Source of the DNA: Serratia marcescens subsp. marcescens ATCC 13880
Lineage (GTDB): Bacteria > Pseudomonadota > Gammaproteobacteria > Enterobacterales > Enterobacteriaceae
Direction: 5' to 3'
Assembly: GCF_017299535.1 (NCBI RefSeq)
Contig: NZ_CP071238.1
Location: 3,844,001-3,908,000, forward strand
Length of the DNA: 64,000 nucleotides
The position numbers and the translations under genes were made by a program. This document shows positions 1 to 10,067 of this stretch, piece after piece. How positions within the stretch are numbered: position 1 is the stretch's first letter; every line of letters starts with the position of its first letter. Under the pieces are notes generated by a model. The model was not told the origin of the DNA and searched no databases. It saw only the letters and a program-made list of their open reading frames with translations.

Positions 1-140
1 GCCTTGCTCGGCGTAAACTGATTTTCAACTTTCGGCAACGGCGACATGGTAACCACGTCTTCTTCGCTGTTAAACAGCGAGCAACCACTCAGCAAGGCAG
101 CGGAAACCAGTCCGACCAAGAGTGTTTTACGCAATTGCAT
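1..140 (-). CDS. bamB: Outer membrane assembly lipoprotein BamB, N-terminal fragment
   Basis: Only the first 46 codons lie in the window; the gene runs off the left edge. BamB is the beta-propeller lipoprotein of the BAM complex that inserts beta-barrel proteins into the outer membrane. The fragment shows a lipoprotein signal: basic start MQLRK, hydrophobic core, then lipobox LLSGC with the lipidated cysteine at residue 20. It starts 11 bases after the yfgM stop, matching the conserved yfgM-bamB order in enterobacteria. The propeller itself is outside the window. Confidence 0.9.
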   Translation of the reverse strand, partial: MQLRKTLLVGLVSAALLSGCSLFNSEEDVVTMSPLPKVENQFTPSK

Positions 141-151
141 GGGAATTCCCC

Positions 152-772
152 TTAGCTGGACAAGTTATTCAATTTCATGCGCAGCAGAACCTGCAGCGCC
201 TGAGAAGCATTGGACTCAATGCCTTTGCTGTAAGCTTCGCGCGCGCCCTTGGCGTCGCCCTTGGCCAGCAATACATCGCCGCGCACATCCTGCATCATCG
301 CCGCCCAGCCTTCGCCTTTCACGCCATCCAGCGTTTTCAGCGCTTCATCCAGCTTTTTCTCCTGCAGCTGGACGCGAGCCAGACGCAGGTCGATCATCGC
401 CAACAGGTTGTCGTCTTTGGTCTGGCCCTGCGCCAGCGCCAGCTGCTGTTCCGCCTTGGCGAAATCATTCTGTTCGACAAAGTGCTTGGCCAACTGCAGC
501 GCGGCCAGTACGCCGTAGCTGTTGCCGTTGGCCTGGACAAATTTCTCCGCGGCAGCCACGTCATCCGGCTTGCCGGCCGCCAGACGATCGCTGGCTTCCT
601 GATAGGATTGCGATGCCGCCATCATGTTGGAGTTTTCATGGCTCTGCCAGTAACGCCAGCCAACCAGGGCACCAATTCCGAGCACCACGCCCACCGCCAG
701 CGCTTTGCCGTTCTCGGCAAAGAACCGACGCAGTGCGTCGACTTGTTCGTTTTCAGTGGTATAGACTTCCAC
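152..772 (-). CDS. yfgM: Ancillary SecYEG translocon subunit YfgM
   Basis: 206 residues. YfgM is an inner-membrane protein with a periplasmic TPR-like domain that associates with SecYEG and the chaperone PpiD during protein export. The sequence has the expected short cytoplasmic N-terminus (MEVYTTENEQVDALRRFF), one membrane segment around residues 23-42 (GKALAVGVVLGIGALVGWRYW), then alpha-helical repeats rich in Ala, Leu and Gln. Length matches the family. It lies between hisS (13 bases upstream) and bamB (11 bases downstream), so the three genes probably share a transcript. Confidence 0.93.
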   Translation of the reverse strand: MEVYTTENEQVDALRRFFAENGKALAVGVVLGIGALVGWRYWQSHENSNMMAASQSYQEASDRLAAGKPDDVAAAEKFVQANGNSYGVLAALQLAKHFVEQNDFAKAEQQLALAQGQTKDDNLLAMIDLRLARVQLQEKKLDEALKTLDGVKGEGWAAMMQDVRGDVLLAKGDAKGAREAYSKGIESNASQALQVLLRMKLNNLSS

Positions 773-785
773 GGTGTCCTTCTCC

Positions 786-2060
786 TTAACCTAACATCAA
801 AGCCAGACGCGCAGCGACTTCGCTTTGCGCCAGCGTTTCTTGTTCACCACTGCGCAGGTCTTTCACCACCACCTGCTGCGCCGCCACTTCGCTCTCACCC
901 AGGATCAGCGCGATGCGCGCGCCCCATTTGTCCGCACGGGTGATCTGCTTCTTGAAGTTGCCGCCGCCGTAATTGGTCATCAGCTTCAGCTGCGGCGCCT
1001 CGTCGCGCACCTGTTCAGCCAGCCGCATCGCCGCGCTCTGGGTGCCCGCGCCGGAAGAGATGACGTACACGTCGATAGCCGACGGCGCCTTGAATTCCGG
1101 GTTGACCGCCTGTACCAGCAGCACCAGACGCTCAAGGCCCATGGCGAAACCGACCGCCGGGGTGGCACGGCCGCCCAGTTGCTCGACCAGGCCGTCGTAA
1201 CGGCCGCCCGCGCAGACGGTGCCCTGCGCGCCCAGGCTGGTGGTCACCCACTCAAACACGGTGCGGTTGTAGTAATCCAGACCGCGCACCAGGCGCTCGT
1301 TAACGGTATATGGGATACCTGCCTGCGCCAAAAGTTCACACAGACCGGCGAAGTGAGCACGGGATTCTTCATCCAGGTACTCGGACAGGCGCGGCGCGTC
1401 GTTCAGCAGCGCCTGCACCTCAGGATTTTTGGAGTCCAGCACGCGCAGCGGGTTGCTGTACATGCGGCGTTTGCAGTCTTCGTCCAGCACCTCGACGTGC
1501 TGCTCCAGGAACGCCACCAGCGCGTCGCGGTAGTTGGCGCGCGCCTCCAGCGAACCGATGGAGTTCAGCTCCAGCTTGACGTGCTCGGCGATGCCCAGCG
1601 CTTTCCACCAGCGGGCGGTCAGCAGGATCAGCTCGGCGTCGATATCCGGGCCTTGCAGGCCGAACACTTCCGCGCCCAGCTGATGGAACTGGCGATAGCG
1701 GCCCTTTTGCGGGCGCTCGTAGCGGAACATCGGGCCGATGTACCACAGACGCTGTTCCTGATTGTACAGCAGACCATGTTCGATGCCGGCGCGCACGCAG
1801 CCGGCCGTCCCTTCCGGACGCAGCGTCAGGCTTTCGCCGTTGCGGTCTTCGAAGGTATACATCTCTTTTTCCACGACGTCGGTCACTTCGCCGATCGCGC
1901 GTTTGAATAACGGGGTCTGCTCTACAATCGGCAACCGGATTTCGCTGTAACCGTAGCCGCCCAGCACCTGCTTGAGGGTGCCTTCAATACGCTGCCATAA
2001 TGCCGTTTCTTCCGGCAGGTAGTCGTTCATGCCGCGGATGGCTTGAATGTTCTTTGCCAC
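786..2060 (-). CDS. hisS: Histidine--tRNA ligase
   Basis: 424 residues, the usual length for bacterial HisRS. It charges tRNA-His with histidine in the cytoplasm. Class II synthetase signatures are visible: motif 2 around [13 protein letters not shown], and the histidine-specific motifs [15 protein letters not shown] and AGGRYDGL. The C-terminal anticodon-binding domain begins after about residue 325. The start [16 protein letters not shown] matches the conserved family N-terminus. It lies downstream of ispG and upstream of yfgM on the same strand, the standard enterobacterial order. Confidence 0.97.
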   Translation of the reverse strand: MAKNIQAIRGMNDYLPEETALWQRIEGTLKQVLGGYGYSEIRLPIVEQTPLFKRAIGEVTDVVEKEMYTFEDRNGESLTLRPEGTAGCVRAGIEHGLLYNQEQRLWYIGPMFRYERPQKGRYRQFHQLGAEVFGLQGPDIDAELILLTARWWKALGIAEHVKLELNSIGSLEARANYRDALVAFLEQHVEVLDEDCKRRMYSNPLRVLDSKNPEVQALLNDAPRLSEYLDEESRAHFAGLCELLAQAGIPYTVNERLVRGLDYYNRTVFEWVTTSLGAQGTVCAGGRYDGLVEQLGGRATPAVGFAMGLERLVLLVQAVNPEFKAPSAIDVYVISSGAGTQSAAMRLAEQVRDEAPQLKLMTNYGGGNFKKQITRADKWGARIALILGESEVAAQQVVVKDLRSGEQETLAQSEVAARLALMLG

Positions 2061-2160
2061 GTGAGTTCTCTGTCCGTTGTCTGTAAAAATGAACCTGATT
2101 ATAGGGACTTTGCCGCCCGGTATTCAACGCGGATGCGGTTTTCCGCCCTTCAGGTGCATA

Positions 2161-2183
2161 AACAAGCGGGCCAACAGGCCCGC
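2161..2183 (-). terminator. Hairpin between ispG and hisS
   Basis: On the minus strand a 7-bp GC stem (GCGGGCC / GGCCCGC, 4-base loop) follows the ispG stop by 16 bases and is followed by TTGTTTAT. It could act as a partial terminator or attenuator between ispG and hisS. The T-run is imperfect, so full termination is not certain. Confidence 0.5.
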
Positions 2184-2199
2184 CGTGTAGCGATAACGC

Positions 2200-3321
2200 T
2201 TATTTTTCCAGCAGATTGACCGTGATACGGTTGCTTTCGTCCATCATCGCGGCCTTGGCGCGAATCTTCGCTTCCAGCTGGTCGATCATCTGTTCGTTGT
2301 CGAAACGCTCTTTCTGGCGCACGCCGTCTTCGTAGAAGCCGCTCTTCTTGTGGCCGCCGGTCACGCCCATGGTGGACACCAGCGCTTCGCCCGGGCCGTT
2401 CACCACGCAACCGATGATCGAGACGTCCATCGGCGTGATGATGTCTTCCAGGCGCTGCTCCAGCGCGTTCACCGTGCCGATCACGTCGAACTCCTGACGC
2501 GAGCAGGTCGGGCAGGCGATGAAGTTGATGCCGCGCGCGCGGATGCGCAACGACTTCAGGATGTCGAAACCGACCTTCACCTCTTCGACCGGATCCGCCG
2601 CCAGCGAGATGCGCAGGGTATCGCCGATGCCTTCAGACAGCAGCATGCCCAGGCCGATGGCCGATTTGACCGACCCGCTGCGCGCGCCGCCGGCTTCGGT
2701 GATGCCCAGGTGCAGCGGCTGATCGATGCGCGACGCCAGCAAGCGGTAGGATTGCACCGCCAGGAACACGTCCGACGCCTTGACGCTGACCTTAAACTGG
2801 TCGAAGTTGAGGCGATCGAGGATGTCCACATGGCGCATGGCGGATTCCAGCAGCGCTTCCGGCGTAGGTTCGCCGTACTTCTCCTGCAGGTCTTTCTCCA
2901 GCGAGCCGCCGTTGACGCCGATGCGAATCGGGATGTTCTTGTCGCGGGCGCAGTCCACCACCGATCGAATGCGCGATTCGTTGCCGATGTTGCCCGGGTT
3001 GATGCGCAGGCAGTCTACGCCATATTCGGCAACCTGCAGCGCGATGCGATAATCGAAGTGGATATCGGCGACCAGCGGCACGTTGACCTGCTGCTTGATC
3101 AGCTTGAACGCCTCGGCGGCGTCCATGGTAGGAACCGAAACGCGGACGATGTCGACGCCCACGCGCTCCAGCGCTTTGATCTGATTAACCGTTGCTTCAA
3201 CATCGGTGGTACGGGTGTTGGTCATCGACTGCACGGCAATCGGCGCGCCATCACCAATAGGCACCTTGCCGACGTAAATGCGTGTAGATTTTCGACGGTT
3301 GATGGGCGCTTGGTTATGCAT
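2200..3321 (-). CDS. ispG: 4-hydroxy-3-methylbut-2-en-1-yl diphosphate synthase IspG (GcpE)
   Basis: 373 residues. IspG is the [4Fe-4S] enzyme of the MEP isoprenoid pathway that converts MEcPP to HMBPP. The iron-sulfur ligands are present: the CPTC pair (about residues 270-273) and the later cysteine in [11 protein letters not shown]. The N-terminal TIM-barrel part contains [17 protein letters not shown] and [16 protein letters not shown]. Start [12 protein letters not shown] matches the enterobacterial protein. It sits 45 bases downstream of rodZ on the same strand. Confidence 0.97.
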   Translation of the reverse strand: MHNQAPINRRKSTRIYVGKVPIGDGAPIAVQSMTNTRTTDVEATVNQIKALERVGVDIVRVSVPTMDAAEAFKLIKQQVNVPLVADIHFDYRIALQVAEYGVDCLRINPGNIGNESRIRSVVDCARDKNIPIRIGVNGGSLEKDLQEKYGEPTPEALLESAMRHVDILDRLNFDQFKVSVKASDVFLAVQSYRLLASRIDQPLHLGITEAGGARSGSVKSAIGLGMLLSEGIGDTLRISLAADPVEEVKVGFDILKSLRIRARGINFIACPTCSRQEFDVIGTVNALEQRLEDIITPMDVSIIGCVVNGPGEALVSTMGVTGGHKKSGFYEDGVRQKERFDNEQMIDQLEAKIRAKAAMMDESNRITVNLLEK

Positions 3322-3366
3322 TACTTACTCTCCATTGCTGCTCTGACATCACGACCAGCCGCGCGA

Positions 3367-4338
3367 TTACTGCGCGGCGACGGTCAGGCGAGCAACACGG
3401 TTTGACTTAACGAACCGGCTTAAATCAACCGGTTTACCCTGATACTGGATCTGAACTGCCGCCGGCGCGCCGATGGTCAGTTTATACGGCGCAGTGCCGG
3501 TCAGGTTCAGCTTGCCGCCTTGCTTCTGGGTGCCGCTGAACAGCGTTTTACCGCTCGCGTCGGTCACCTGCAGCCAGCAGTCGGCGGAGAAATCCATCAC
3601 CAGCGCGTTCGGATCGGCCGCCGGCGCAGCCACGCCCGCATCGGCGGTCGGCAACGGCGCTTGTGCCGCCGGCGCGGTTTCCGGCAGGGTGGTCTGGCTT
3701 GGCGACACCACGGCAGGCTGCTGGGCCGCGCTCGGCGCCTGGGCGGTCGCCGCAGGCGCCTGAGCCGCTGCGCCGGTATCAGCCGGCGCGGCGCTGTTGT
3801 CGGTCAACGGCACGTTGGTGCCGGCGTCGGCATTGCCGTCGGTCAGCGGCACGGACTGCCCTTCGTTATTCTGTGAAAGCTGTGCCGAGGATTGATCGGC
3901 CATGGTGGCGATCTCTTCCTGCTGCGCCTTGTGGTTTTGCCACCACCAGGCGCCGGTCAGGCCGATCACCACGAACACGATAAGCCAGGTGAAGCTCATC
4001 AGCCAGCCGTCGCGTTTCTTGCGGCGCTTGCCCAGCGAGAAACTTTGCATCGGCGCCACTTTCGCCATCTTCAACGGCGCCTGCTTGGCCAACATCGGCA
4101 GCAGTTCGTCTTCCGGCAGATGCACCAGCTTGGCGTAGGAACGGATGTAGCCGCGCACGAAGGTGGACGCGAGGTCAGCGGACACGCTGTCTTCCTCGAT
4201 ATCGCGCACGGTGGACATTTTGAGACACAGGCGTTCTGCAACGGTCTGTTGGCTCAGCCCGAGTTGCTCACGGGCCTGACGCAGGCGCTGGCCCGTCGTC
4301 ATGGATACGGTTTTATCTTGGGAGGCTTCAGTATTCAT
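3367..4338 (-). CDS. rodZ: Cytoskeleton protein RodZ
   Basis: 323 residues. RodZ is a bitopic inner-membrane protein that links MreB filaments to the elongasome and maintains rod shape. The cytoplasmic N-terminus holds a helix-turn-helix domain ([20 protein letters not shown] onward, about residues 16-80). One membrane segment follows near residues 112-135 ([20 protein letters not shown]). The periplasmic part has a long Ala/Pro/Gln-rich linker and a C-terminal DUF4115 domain. The start overlaps the end of pilW by 11 bases, suggesting translational coupling. Confidence 0.95.
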   Translation of the reverse strand: MNTEASQDKTVSMTTGQRLRQAREQLGLSQQTVAERLCLKMSTVRDIEEDSVSADLASTFVRGYIRSYAKLVHLPEDELLPMLAKQAPLKMAKVAPMQSFSLGKRRKKRDGWLMSFTWLIVFVVIGLTGAWWWQNHKAQQEEIATMADQSSAQLSQNNEGQSVPLTDGNADAGTNVPLTDNSAAPADTGAAAQAPAATAQAPSAAQQPAVVSPSQTTLPETAPAAQAPLPTADAGVAAPAADPNALVMDFSADCWLQVTDASGKTLFSGTQKQGGKLNLTGTAPYKLTIGAPAAVQIQYQGKPVDLSRFVKSNRVARLTVAAQ

Positions 4339-5089
4339 TAGCTAAGAACTGCTGGTACTGTTTGGATTGTGGAAAACTTCGCGCTAGCTGCTTGCCATAG
4401 CGTTGAACGCTATCCTGGCGGCCGGCTAACGCGGCGAAACGAATCTGTAACCATAAGCTGCTGGCGCTGGCCGGCAGAACATGCTGATAAACATCCAATA
4501 AAAGTTGCGACTGGGCGCGCTTCCCTTCTCCAAATTGCTTTTCGGCCTCCGCCAGCAGCGGAGCGCCTTTGTCCGGATCGACTTTCAGCGCGCGGCTCAA
4601 CAGCGTGCGCGCTTCATCGTTTTGTCCGGCCTTGAGAAAACAGTAACCTGCGTTTTCCAGGCTGTCGGCGACCTGGCCATAATCGGGCGCCAGCGCCGCA
4701 GCGCTAAACTGCTGTTGCGCCGGTACATACTGCCCTAAACCGCAAAGAAACGCACCGTAATTATTCAAGACGGTGCCATTGCCCGGCGCAAGTTTGAGCG
4801 CTTGCCGATAACGCTGTTCGGCCGCGGCATTTTCACCGTTCCGCTGCGCGTAGAGCGCCATGCCCAACTGCGTGCGGTAATCCTGCGGGGCCGCGTCCAG
4901 CGCCTTTTCCAGGTTCTGGCGCGCGGCGTCCATGTCGCCTTGCTGCAGGTACTCCAGGCCCAGTTGCAACCGCGTCTGGCCCGCCTCAGAGACTTGCGCT
5001 TCCTTTTCCGGCGCTGAACCGGAACACCCGGCCAACAGTCCGGCCGCCAGCCACACACCCCACAGTTTCAGCTTCATGCCCGCATTCAT
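4328..5089 (-). CDS. pilW: TPR lipoprotein PilW (PilF-like, type IV pilus biogenesis/stability)
   Basis: 253 residues. A lipoprotein signal ends in the lipobox LLAGC (cysteine about residue 22); start could be Met1 or Met5. The rest is made of TPR repeats (for example [20 protein letters not shown] and [20 protein letters not shown]). In Pseudomonas and Neisseria this family acts as the pilotin for the PilQ secretin. In enterobacteria the gene is kept between rlmN and rodZ even where no complete type IV pilus is evident, so its role here is uncertain. Confidence 0.85.
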   Translation of the reverse strand: MNAGMKLKLWGVWLAAGLLAGCSGSAPEKEAQVSEAGQTRLQLGLEYLQQGDMDAARQNLEKALDAAPQDYRTQLGMALYAQRNGENAAAEQRYRQALKLAPGNGTVLNNYGAFLCGLGQYVPAQQQFSAAALAPDYGQVADSLENAGYCFLKAGQNDEARTLLSRALKVDPDKGAPLLAEAEKQFGEGKRAQSQLLLDVYQHVLPASASSLWLQIRFAALAGRQDSVQRYGKQLARSFPQSKQYQQFLANEY

Positions 5090-5176
5090 TTCCTTATCGG
5101 CCGCCAGCTAACGCCCATTAGCGTGAATATTTCACATAACAGGCTGTTAGATAACAAAAAAATGGTGCTATAGGAT

Positions 5177-6373
5177 TCAGACCGCCCGTACGTTGATAGG
5201 TTCCCCGGCCATTTTCTTTTTCAGGGTACGCTTGGTACGGTCGATCACTTCACCCGCCAGTTGCCCGCAGGCGGCGTCGATATCGTCACCGCGGGTTTTA
5301 CGAACAATAGTCGTAAAGCCGTATTCCATCAACACCTTGGAGAAACGATCCACCCGGCTGTTGGAGCTGCGGCCGTACGGAGCGCCCGGGAACGGGTTCC
5401 ATGGGATCAGGTTGATCTTGCACGGCGTGTCTTTCAGCACTTCCGCCAGCTGATGCGCGTCGTCGGTGCTGTCGTTGATATGATCCAGCATCACATACTC
5501 GACGGTGACGCGGCCCTGGTTGGCGTTGGATTTCTCCAGATAGCGACGCACCGCGGACAGGAAGGTCTCGATGTTGTATTTGCGGTTGATCGGCACGATC
5601 TCATCGCGGATGGTGTCGTTCGGCGCGTGCAGCGAGATCGCCAGCGCCACGTCGATCATGTCGCCCAGCTTATCCAGCGCCGGCACTACGCCGGAGGTAG
5701 ACAGGGTCACGCGGCGTTTGGACAGGCCAAAGCCGAAGTCGTCCAGCATGATTTCCATCGCCGGCACCACGTTGTTCAGGTTGAGCAGCGGCTCGCCCAT
5801 GCCCATCATCACCACGTTGGTGATCGGACGCTGGCCGGTCACCTTCAGCGCACCGATGATCTTCGCCGCGCGCCACACCTGGCCAATGATTTCCGACACG
5901 CGCAGGTTGCGGTTGAAGCCCTGCTGCGCCGTCGAACAGAATTTGCACTCCAGCGCGCAACCTACCTGCGAGGAGACGCACAGCGTCGCGCGGTCGGCTT
6001 CCGGGATGTACACGGTTTCGACCTGCTGATCGCCGACTTTAATCGCCCACTTGATGGTGCCGTCGGCCGAGCGCTGTTCTTCCGCCACTTCCGGCGCGCG
6101 GATTTCCGCCACGCGCTGCAGCTTGCCGCGCAGGACTTTGTTGATGTCGGTCATCTGCTCGAAATCGTCGCAGCAGTAGTGATAAATCCACTTCATCACC
6201 TGATCGGCGCGGAACGGTTTCTCGCCCATTTCGGCGAAGAACTCGCGCATTTGCTGGCGGTTCAGATCCAGCAGGTTGATTTTGGCCGCAGCCGGTTGCT
6301 CCACGTTAACGGAGGGGGTAGTCAGCGAATTATTTTCAGACACGGTGTGCTCGGACGTGATGGGTTCTAACAT
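5177..6373 (-). CDS. rlmN: Dual-specificity RNA methyltransferase RlmN
   Basis: 398 residues. A radical-SAM enzyme that methylates C2 of A2503 in 23S rRNA and A37 in some tRNAs. The CxxxCxxC cluster motif is at residues 139-146 (CALECKFC). The catalytic cysteine lies near the C-terminus in [15 protein letters not shown]. The N-terminus ([16 protein letters not shown]) is about 14 residues longer than in E. coli; Met1 is kept but a start further in cannot be excluded. It is downstream of ndk on the same strand. Confidence 0.95.
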   Translation of the reverse strand: MLEPITSEHTVSENNSLTTPSVNVEQPAAAKINLLDLNRQQMREFFAEMGEKPFRADQVMKWIYHYCCDDFEQMTDINKVLRGKLQRVAEIRAPEVAEEQRSADGTIKWAIKVGDQQVETVYIPEADRATLCVSSQVGCALECKFCSTAQQGFNRNLRVSEIIGQVWRAAKIIGALKVTGQRPITNVVMMGMGEPLLNLNNVVPAMEIMLDDFGFGLSKRRVTLSTSGVVPALDKLGDMIDVALAISLHAPNDTIRDEIVPINRKYNIETFLSAVRRYLEKSNANQGRVTVEYVMLDHINDSTDDAHQLAEVLKDTPCKINLIPWNPFPGAPYGRSSNSRVDRFSKVLMEYGFTTIVRKTRGDDIDAACGQLAGEVIDRTKRTLKKKMAGEPINVRAV

Positions 6374-6465
6374 AATGATCTCTGGCCTCGTTATTACACG
6401 TTATGGCGCTAAAGAATGGACAGTAAGTTGTGCATTTCAGCCCGCGAGATTCGGGTGGCGGCACT

Positions 6466-6502
6466 AAAAACACGCCCCTGACAAGTCGTCTTATCAGGGG
6501 CG
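6466..6502 (-). terminator. Rho-independent terminator after ndk
   Basis: The minus strand reads CGCCCCTGA ... TCAGGGGCG, a 9-bp GC-rich stem, followed by TGTTTTTAG. It lies about 110 bases after the ndk stop and before rlmN, so it would separate the two transcripts. Confidence 0.8.
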
Positions 6503-6610
6503 CGGCATTGTACAAATTTTAGTAGCGGGTTTCTATGGCTGAAAGGCATTCAGGGCATTTTTATTGTTTCAGCCGGTGAATGCCTGGCTATCAGCTCAGA
6601 AACGGCACGA

Positions 6611-7036
6611 TTAACGTGCGCAGATTTCGCTTTCGTTGAAGAAGTAAGCGATTTCACGCTGTGCGGATTCAACGGAGTCGGAACCGTGAACGGCGTTAGC
6701 GGTGAAGCTGTCCGCGTAGTCGGCGCGCAGGGTGCCGGCCAGTGCGTTGTCCGGGTTGGTTGCGCCCATGATGTCGCGGTTGCGCTGCACGGCGTTTTCA
6801 GATTCCAGAACCTGCACCATGATTGGGCCAGAGGTCATGAACTCAACCAGACCGTCGAAGAATGGGCGGCCTTTGTGCTCAGCGTAGAAGCCTTCAGCTT
6901 GTTCGCGAGTCAGACGCAGCATTTTAGCGGCGATGATTTTGAAACCGGCGCGCTCGAAACGCGCGTAGATAGCGCCGATGTCGTTGTTGGCTACAGCGTT
7001 TGGTTTAACGATGGAAAAGGTACGTTCTACGGTCAT
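6611..7036 (-). CDS. ndk: Nucleoside diphosphate kinase
   Basis: 141 residues. Transfers the gamma-phosphate of ATP to nucleoside diphosphates by a ping-pong mechanism through a phosphohistidine. The active-site motif [12 protein letters not shown] contains the catalytic histidine (about residue 117). The N-terminus [15 protein letters not shown] is typical. It is a single gene with its own terminator downstream, located between sseB and rlmN. Confidence 0.97.
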   Translation of the reverse strand: MTVERTFSIVKPNAVANNDIGAIYARFERAGFKIIAAKMLRLTREQAEGFYAEHKGRPFFDGLVEFMTSGPIMVQVLESENAVQRNRDIMGATNPDNALAGTLRADYADSFTANAVHGSDSVESAQREIAYFFNESEICAR

Positions 7037-7197
7037 GATGGCCTCTGTATGACTTCCAAAACAGGCCGGTCTGCAATGTTGCCGGCCTTCTCAAGTGGCG
7101 CAGATTATATGTGCGCCGTTAACGCTTGCCTACGGGAAAATCAACATTTCATTAAAAAAATATGATCTTCCTGCGGCATTTCCGACCACGCGCCGCG

Positions 7198-8028
7198 TTA
7201 CTGGGTCTTGTCGGTGGACGGGATCAAATTGCGCAGCCAGCTGCCCCAGCGGCGCTGATAAAACGGCTGCGTATGGGCGATCAGATAGTGGCTGATGCCG
7301 CGCTCTTTCTCCGACACCAGACAGAAATCCACCGGTTCGTCGTTTGGCGCCGTTTCGCTGGCGACGCTGCCGGCCTCGTTGATCAACGCCTCGATCTCCG
7401 CCGGTTCTGCATCCACTTCCAGCCCGATCAGCAGATTCGGCTTCTCGTCCGCCGCCTGGTCGTGCATCAGCGCCAGAAACGCGCGGCGCACCGGTTTGCG
7501 CTGGCTGAACAGCGTGGTCAGCGCATCCACCATCGCCGACGGGTACTCTTCGGGCTGCCCCAACAGGATTTGGGTTTCTTTGTCGACGTAATGCTCAACC
7601 GGTTTGACGACGCCGCCGGTCGCCAGCAGCATCGCCACCTCTTCCGGGTAGAACTCTTTGCCGTACTCCGCCTTCGGGTTGAGGAACAGATCCGCGCCCT
7701 GGGTGATTTCGAACAGCACCCGCGCCGGCATGGCGATGAACGGCTGTTCGTCCTCAACGGCCTTCTGCAACGCTTCCAGCGAGGTGAAGAACGGAATGAT
7801 GCTGCCGCCGTCCTGCTTTTCCCAATGCTGGATATTGACCGGCGTATCCGCGTTCAGCGTGATGTCGCCGTCCTGCTGCACCTGCTCGCTGTCGCCGAGG
7901 ATCAGCACCGTGGCCTCGAGCAGTTCACGGAAGAACGCCGGACGGTGGGCCGGCTCCGTCACCGCCAGCTTCAGCAGGCGTTCAAGCTCGTTCTCGCTCG
8001 GGGCGGCATCGTGATGATGGGAACTCAT
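7198..8028 (-). CDS. sseB: Enhanced serine sensitivity protein SseB
   Basis: 276 residues, cytoplasmic, no signal peptide or membrane segment. It carries an SseB N-terminal domain (about residues 13-130) followed by the SseB C-terminal domain. The E. coli homologue was named because overexpression raises sensitivity to serine; the molecular role is not known. It lies directly downstream of pepB, as in E. coli. The N-terminal MSSHHHDAAPSENELERLL is slightly histidine-rich, which I take as incidental. Confidence 0.9.
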   Translation of the reverse strand: MSSHHHDAAPSENELERLLKLAVTEPAHRPAFFRELLEATVLILGDSEQVQQDGDITLNADTPVNIQHWEKQDGGSIIPFFTSLEALQKAVEDEQPFIAMPARVLFEITQGADLFLNPKAEYGKEFYPEEVAMLLATGGVVKPVEHYVDKETQILLGQPEEYPSAMVDALTTLFSQRKPVRRAFLALMHDQAADEKPNLLIGLEVDAEPAEIEALINEAGSVASETAPNDEPVDFCLVSEKERGISHYLIAHTQPFYQRRWGSWLRNLIPSTDKTQ

Positions 8029-8054
8029 GGCAAACTCCAGGGATCAAATAGCGA

Positions 8055-8072
8055 GGCCCAGCATGCTGGGCC
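8055..8072. repeat. Perfect 18-bp palindrome between pepB and sseB
   Basis: GGCCCAGCATGCTGGGCC is fully self-complementary. It lies 45 bases after the pepB stop. No T-run follows on the minus strand, so it is not a classical terminator; it could be a 3'-end stabilising hairpin or a protein-binding site. Confidence 0.7.
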
Positions 8073-8117
8073 CCGAAGATAATGCGCATTCTAGCGCCCG
8101 ACGCGGCGGGCGTTCAA

Positions 8118-9413
8118 TTATTTGGCTTTGCTCAGCAACAGATTGGCCAGGGTGCGCACGCCCAGCCCGGTCGCGCCGGCCGACCACTGCTCCACCGCGC
8201 CTTTGCGGTAAGTGGCGGAACAGTCGATGTGCAGCCAGCCCTGTTGGTAATTCTTGACGAAGTGCGACAGGAAGGCCGCCGCAGTGCTGGCGCCGGCGGT
8301 GTAGGCCGGGCCGGCCACGTTGTTCAATTCGGCGAAGTTGGATGGCAGCTGGCTGCGGTGGAACTCGGCCAGCGGCAGACGCCAGAACGGCTCTTGCTCG
8401 GCGGCGGCGCTGCTGAGCAGCTCTTGCGCCAGCGCATCGTCGAAGCTGAACAGGGCGTGATAGTCGTTGCCCACCGCGGTTTTGGCCGCGCCGGTCAGGG
8501 TCGCGCAGTCGATAATCAGCTGCGGATTCTGCTCAGAAGCGTCGATCAGGCCGTCGGCCAGCACCAGGCGCCCTTCCGCATCGGTGTTCATCACCTCAAC
8601 GGTTTTGCCGTTGCGATAGCGAATGATATCACCCAGTTTGAAGGCGTTGCCGCTGACCATGTTGTCGGCGCAGCACAGGTACAGCTTCACGCGCTGCTTC
8701 AGGCCGCGCGCCGCCGCCAGCGCCAGCGCGCCGGTGATGGTCGCTGCGCCGCCCATGTCAGCCTTCATCGAATCCATAAAGGCGCTCTGTTTCAGGCTAT
8801 AACCGCCGGTATCGAAGGTGATGCCCTTGCCGACCAGGCATGCGAACACCGGCGCATCCGGGTTGCCGGTCGGGTTGAAGTCCAGCGCCAGCAGCACCGG
8901 CGGGCGTTCGGAACCGCGGCCGACGGTGTGGATGCCGGCATAGTTCTGCTCGCGCAGATCTTCGCCCTTGGTGATGCGGTAGCTGACGGCATCGCAGCCG
9001 ACGTCGCACATCAGATCGACGGCGCGGGTCGCCAATTGCTCCGGCCCCAGCTCTTCCGCCGGCATATTGATGGTGTCGCGCACCCAGTCAACGATCTTCA
9101 GGCGCTTATCCAGCTCCTGACGCGCGGCTTCCGGCAGATCGGCCCATTCGACGTTGCGCTGCCCTTTCGGCCCGCGGTAGCCCTGCCAAAACGCCCAGCT
9201 GTTTTCCAAATCCCAACCGTCGCCGGCCAGCTTGACGTTTTTGATGCCCTGGCCGTCAATTTTGCGGCCCGCGCGCTGGATCGCGCCCAGCTTGTCGGCG
9301 CCGGTCAGATGGATGGTCATCCCTTCGCCGTTGGTGCTCAGCAGCGCTTTCTCGCCCCAGCGGGCGTCGGCAGGTTGTTGCGACAGCATGACCTGCATGA
9401 ATTCTGTTGTCAT
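8118..9413 (-). CDS. pepB: Aminopeptidase B (PepB)
   Basis: 431 residues. An M17 (leucyl aminopeptidase family) metallopeptidase that releases N-terminal residues from peptides in the cytoplasm. The family signature [12 protein letters not shown] is present, with the metal-binding region [14 protein letters not shown] upstream. The N-terminus [20 protein letters not shown] matches PepB rather than PepA. It follows iscX on the same strand but is separated by a likely terminator. Confidence 0.94.
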   Translation of the reverse strand: MTTEFMQVMLSQQPADARWGEKALLSTNGEGMTIHLTGADKLGAIQRAGRKIDGQGIKNVKLAGDGWDLENSWAFWQGYRGPKGQRNVEWADLPEAARQELDKRLKIVDWVRDTINMPAEELGPEQLATRAVDLMCDVGCDAVSYRITKGEDLREQNYAGIHTVGRGSERPPVLLALDFNPTGNPDAPVFACLVGKGITFDTGGYSLKQSAFMDSMKADMGGAATITGALALAAARGLKQRVKLYLCCADNMVSGNAFKLGDIIRYRNGKTVEVMNTDAEGRLVLADGLIDASEQNPQLIIDCATLTGAAKTAVGNDYHALFSFDDALAQELLSSAAAEQEPFWRLPLAEFHRSQLPSNFAELNNVAGPAYTAGASTAAAFLSHFVKNYQQGWLHIDCSATYRKGAVEQWSAGATGLGVRTLANLLLSKAK

Positions 9414-9458
9414 AGCCTTCTTACTCCGGATTATTCTTTTATTAATCTTGTCGGATAC

Positions 9459-9490
9459 AAAATAAACGGGCCGCCTATGGCAGCCCGTTA
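9459..9490 (-). terminator. Terminator at the end of the isc operon
   Basis: The minus strand shows AACGGGCTGCC ... GGCGGCCCGTT (about 11 bp with one mismatch, 3-base loop) followed by TATTTTGT, seven bases after the iscX stop. It would end the iscR-iscX transcript before pepB. Confidence 0.75.
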
Positions 9491-9496
9491 CGCTAT

Positions 9497-9697
9497 TTAC
9501 TCCGCTTCATCTAACCAGACCAGCAGGATCGCTTCCAGTACTTTTTCGTTGGAAGCCTGCGGATCGTCATCGAACTCTTCCAGATCGCAGATCCACTGAT
9601 GCATGTCGGTAAAACGCACGGTTTTCGGATCGGTGTCCGGGTATTGGTCGTACAGGGCTTCGCCGATTTCACGGCTGTCGGTCCACTTCAGTCCCAT
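9497..9697 (-). CDS. iscX: Fe-S cluster assembly protein IscX
   Basis: 66 residues, acidic, all-alpha. IscX binds IscS and iron and adjusts the rate of cluster assembly, competing with frataxin (CyaY) for the same IscS surface. The sequence starts [17 protein letters not shown] and is rich in Asp and Glu, as expected. It is the last gene of the isc operon, 32 bases after fdx. Confidence 0.95.
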   Translation of the reverse strand: MGLKWTDSREIGEALYDQYPDTDPKTVRFTDMHQWICDLEEFDDDPQASNEKVLEAILLVWLDEAE

Positions 9698-9729
9698 TAT
9701 GATCTCCTGGTTGGCGCCGCGGCTAACAA

Positions 9730-10065
9730 TTAATGCTCACGCGCGTGGTTGACGGTGTAACGCGGCATTTCGACCACCAGATCTTCGTCGGCGACCAGCG
9801 CCTGGCAGCTCAGACGGCTTTCAGGCTCCAGCCCCCAGGCTTTGTCCAGCATGTCGTCTTCCAGCTCGCTGCTCTCTTCCAGCGAATCGAAACCTTCACG
9901 CACGATGCAGTGGCAGGTGGTGCAGGCGCAGGATTTCTCGCAGGCGTGCTCGATTTCAATGCCGTTGCGCAGCGCAACGTTGAGGATCGACTCCCCTTTT
10001 TCGGCTTCCAGAACCGCCCCTTCCGGGCACAGATCTTGATGGGGCAGGAAAACAATTTTAGGCAT
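9730..10065 (-). CDS. fdx: [2Fe-2S] ferredoxin of the ISC system
   Basis: 111 residues. Adrenodoxin-type ferredoxin that supplies electrons for cluster assembly on IscU. Cluster ligands are Cys42, Cys48 and Cys51 in [13 protein letters not shown], plus the later cysteine in ESRLSCQAL. The gene is 2 bases downstream of hscA, so translation is probably coupled. Confidence 0.96.
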   Translation of the reverse strand: MPKIVFLPHQDLCPEGAVLEAEKGESILNVALRNGIEIEHACEKSCACTTCHCIVREGFDSLEESSELEDDMLDKAWGLEPESRLSCQALVADEDLVVEMPRYTVNHAREH

Positions 10066-10067
10066 GG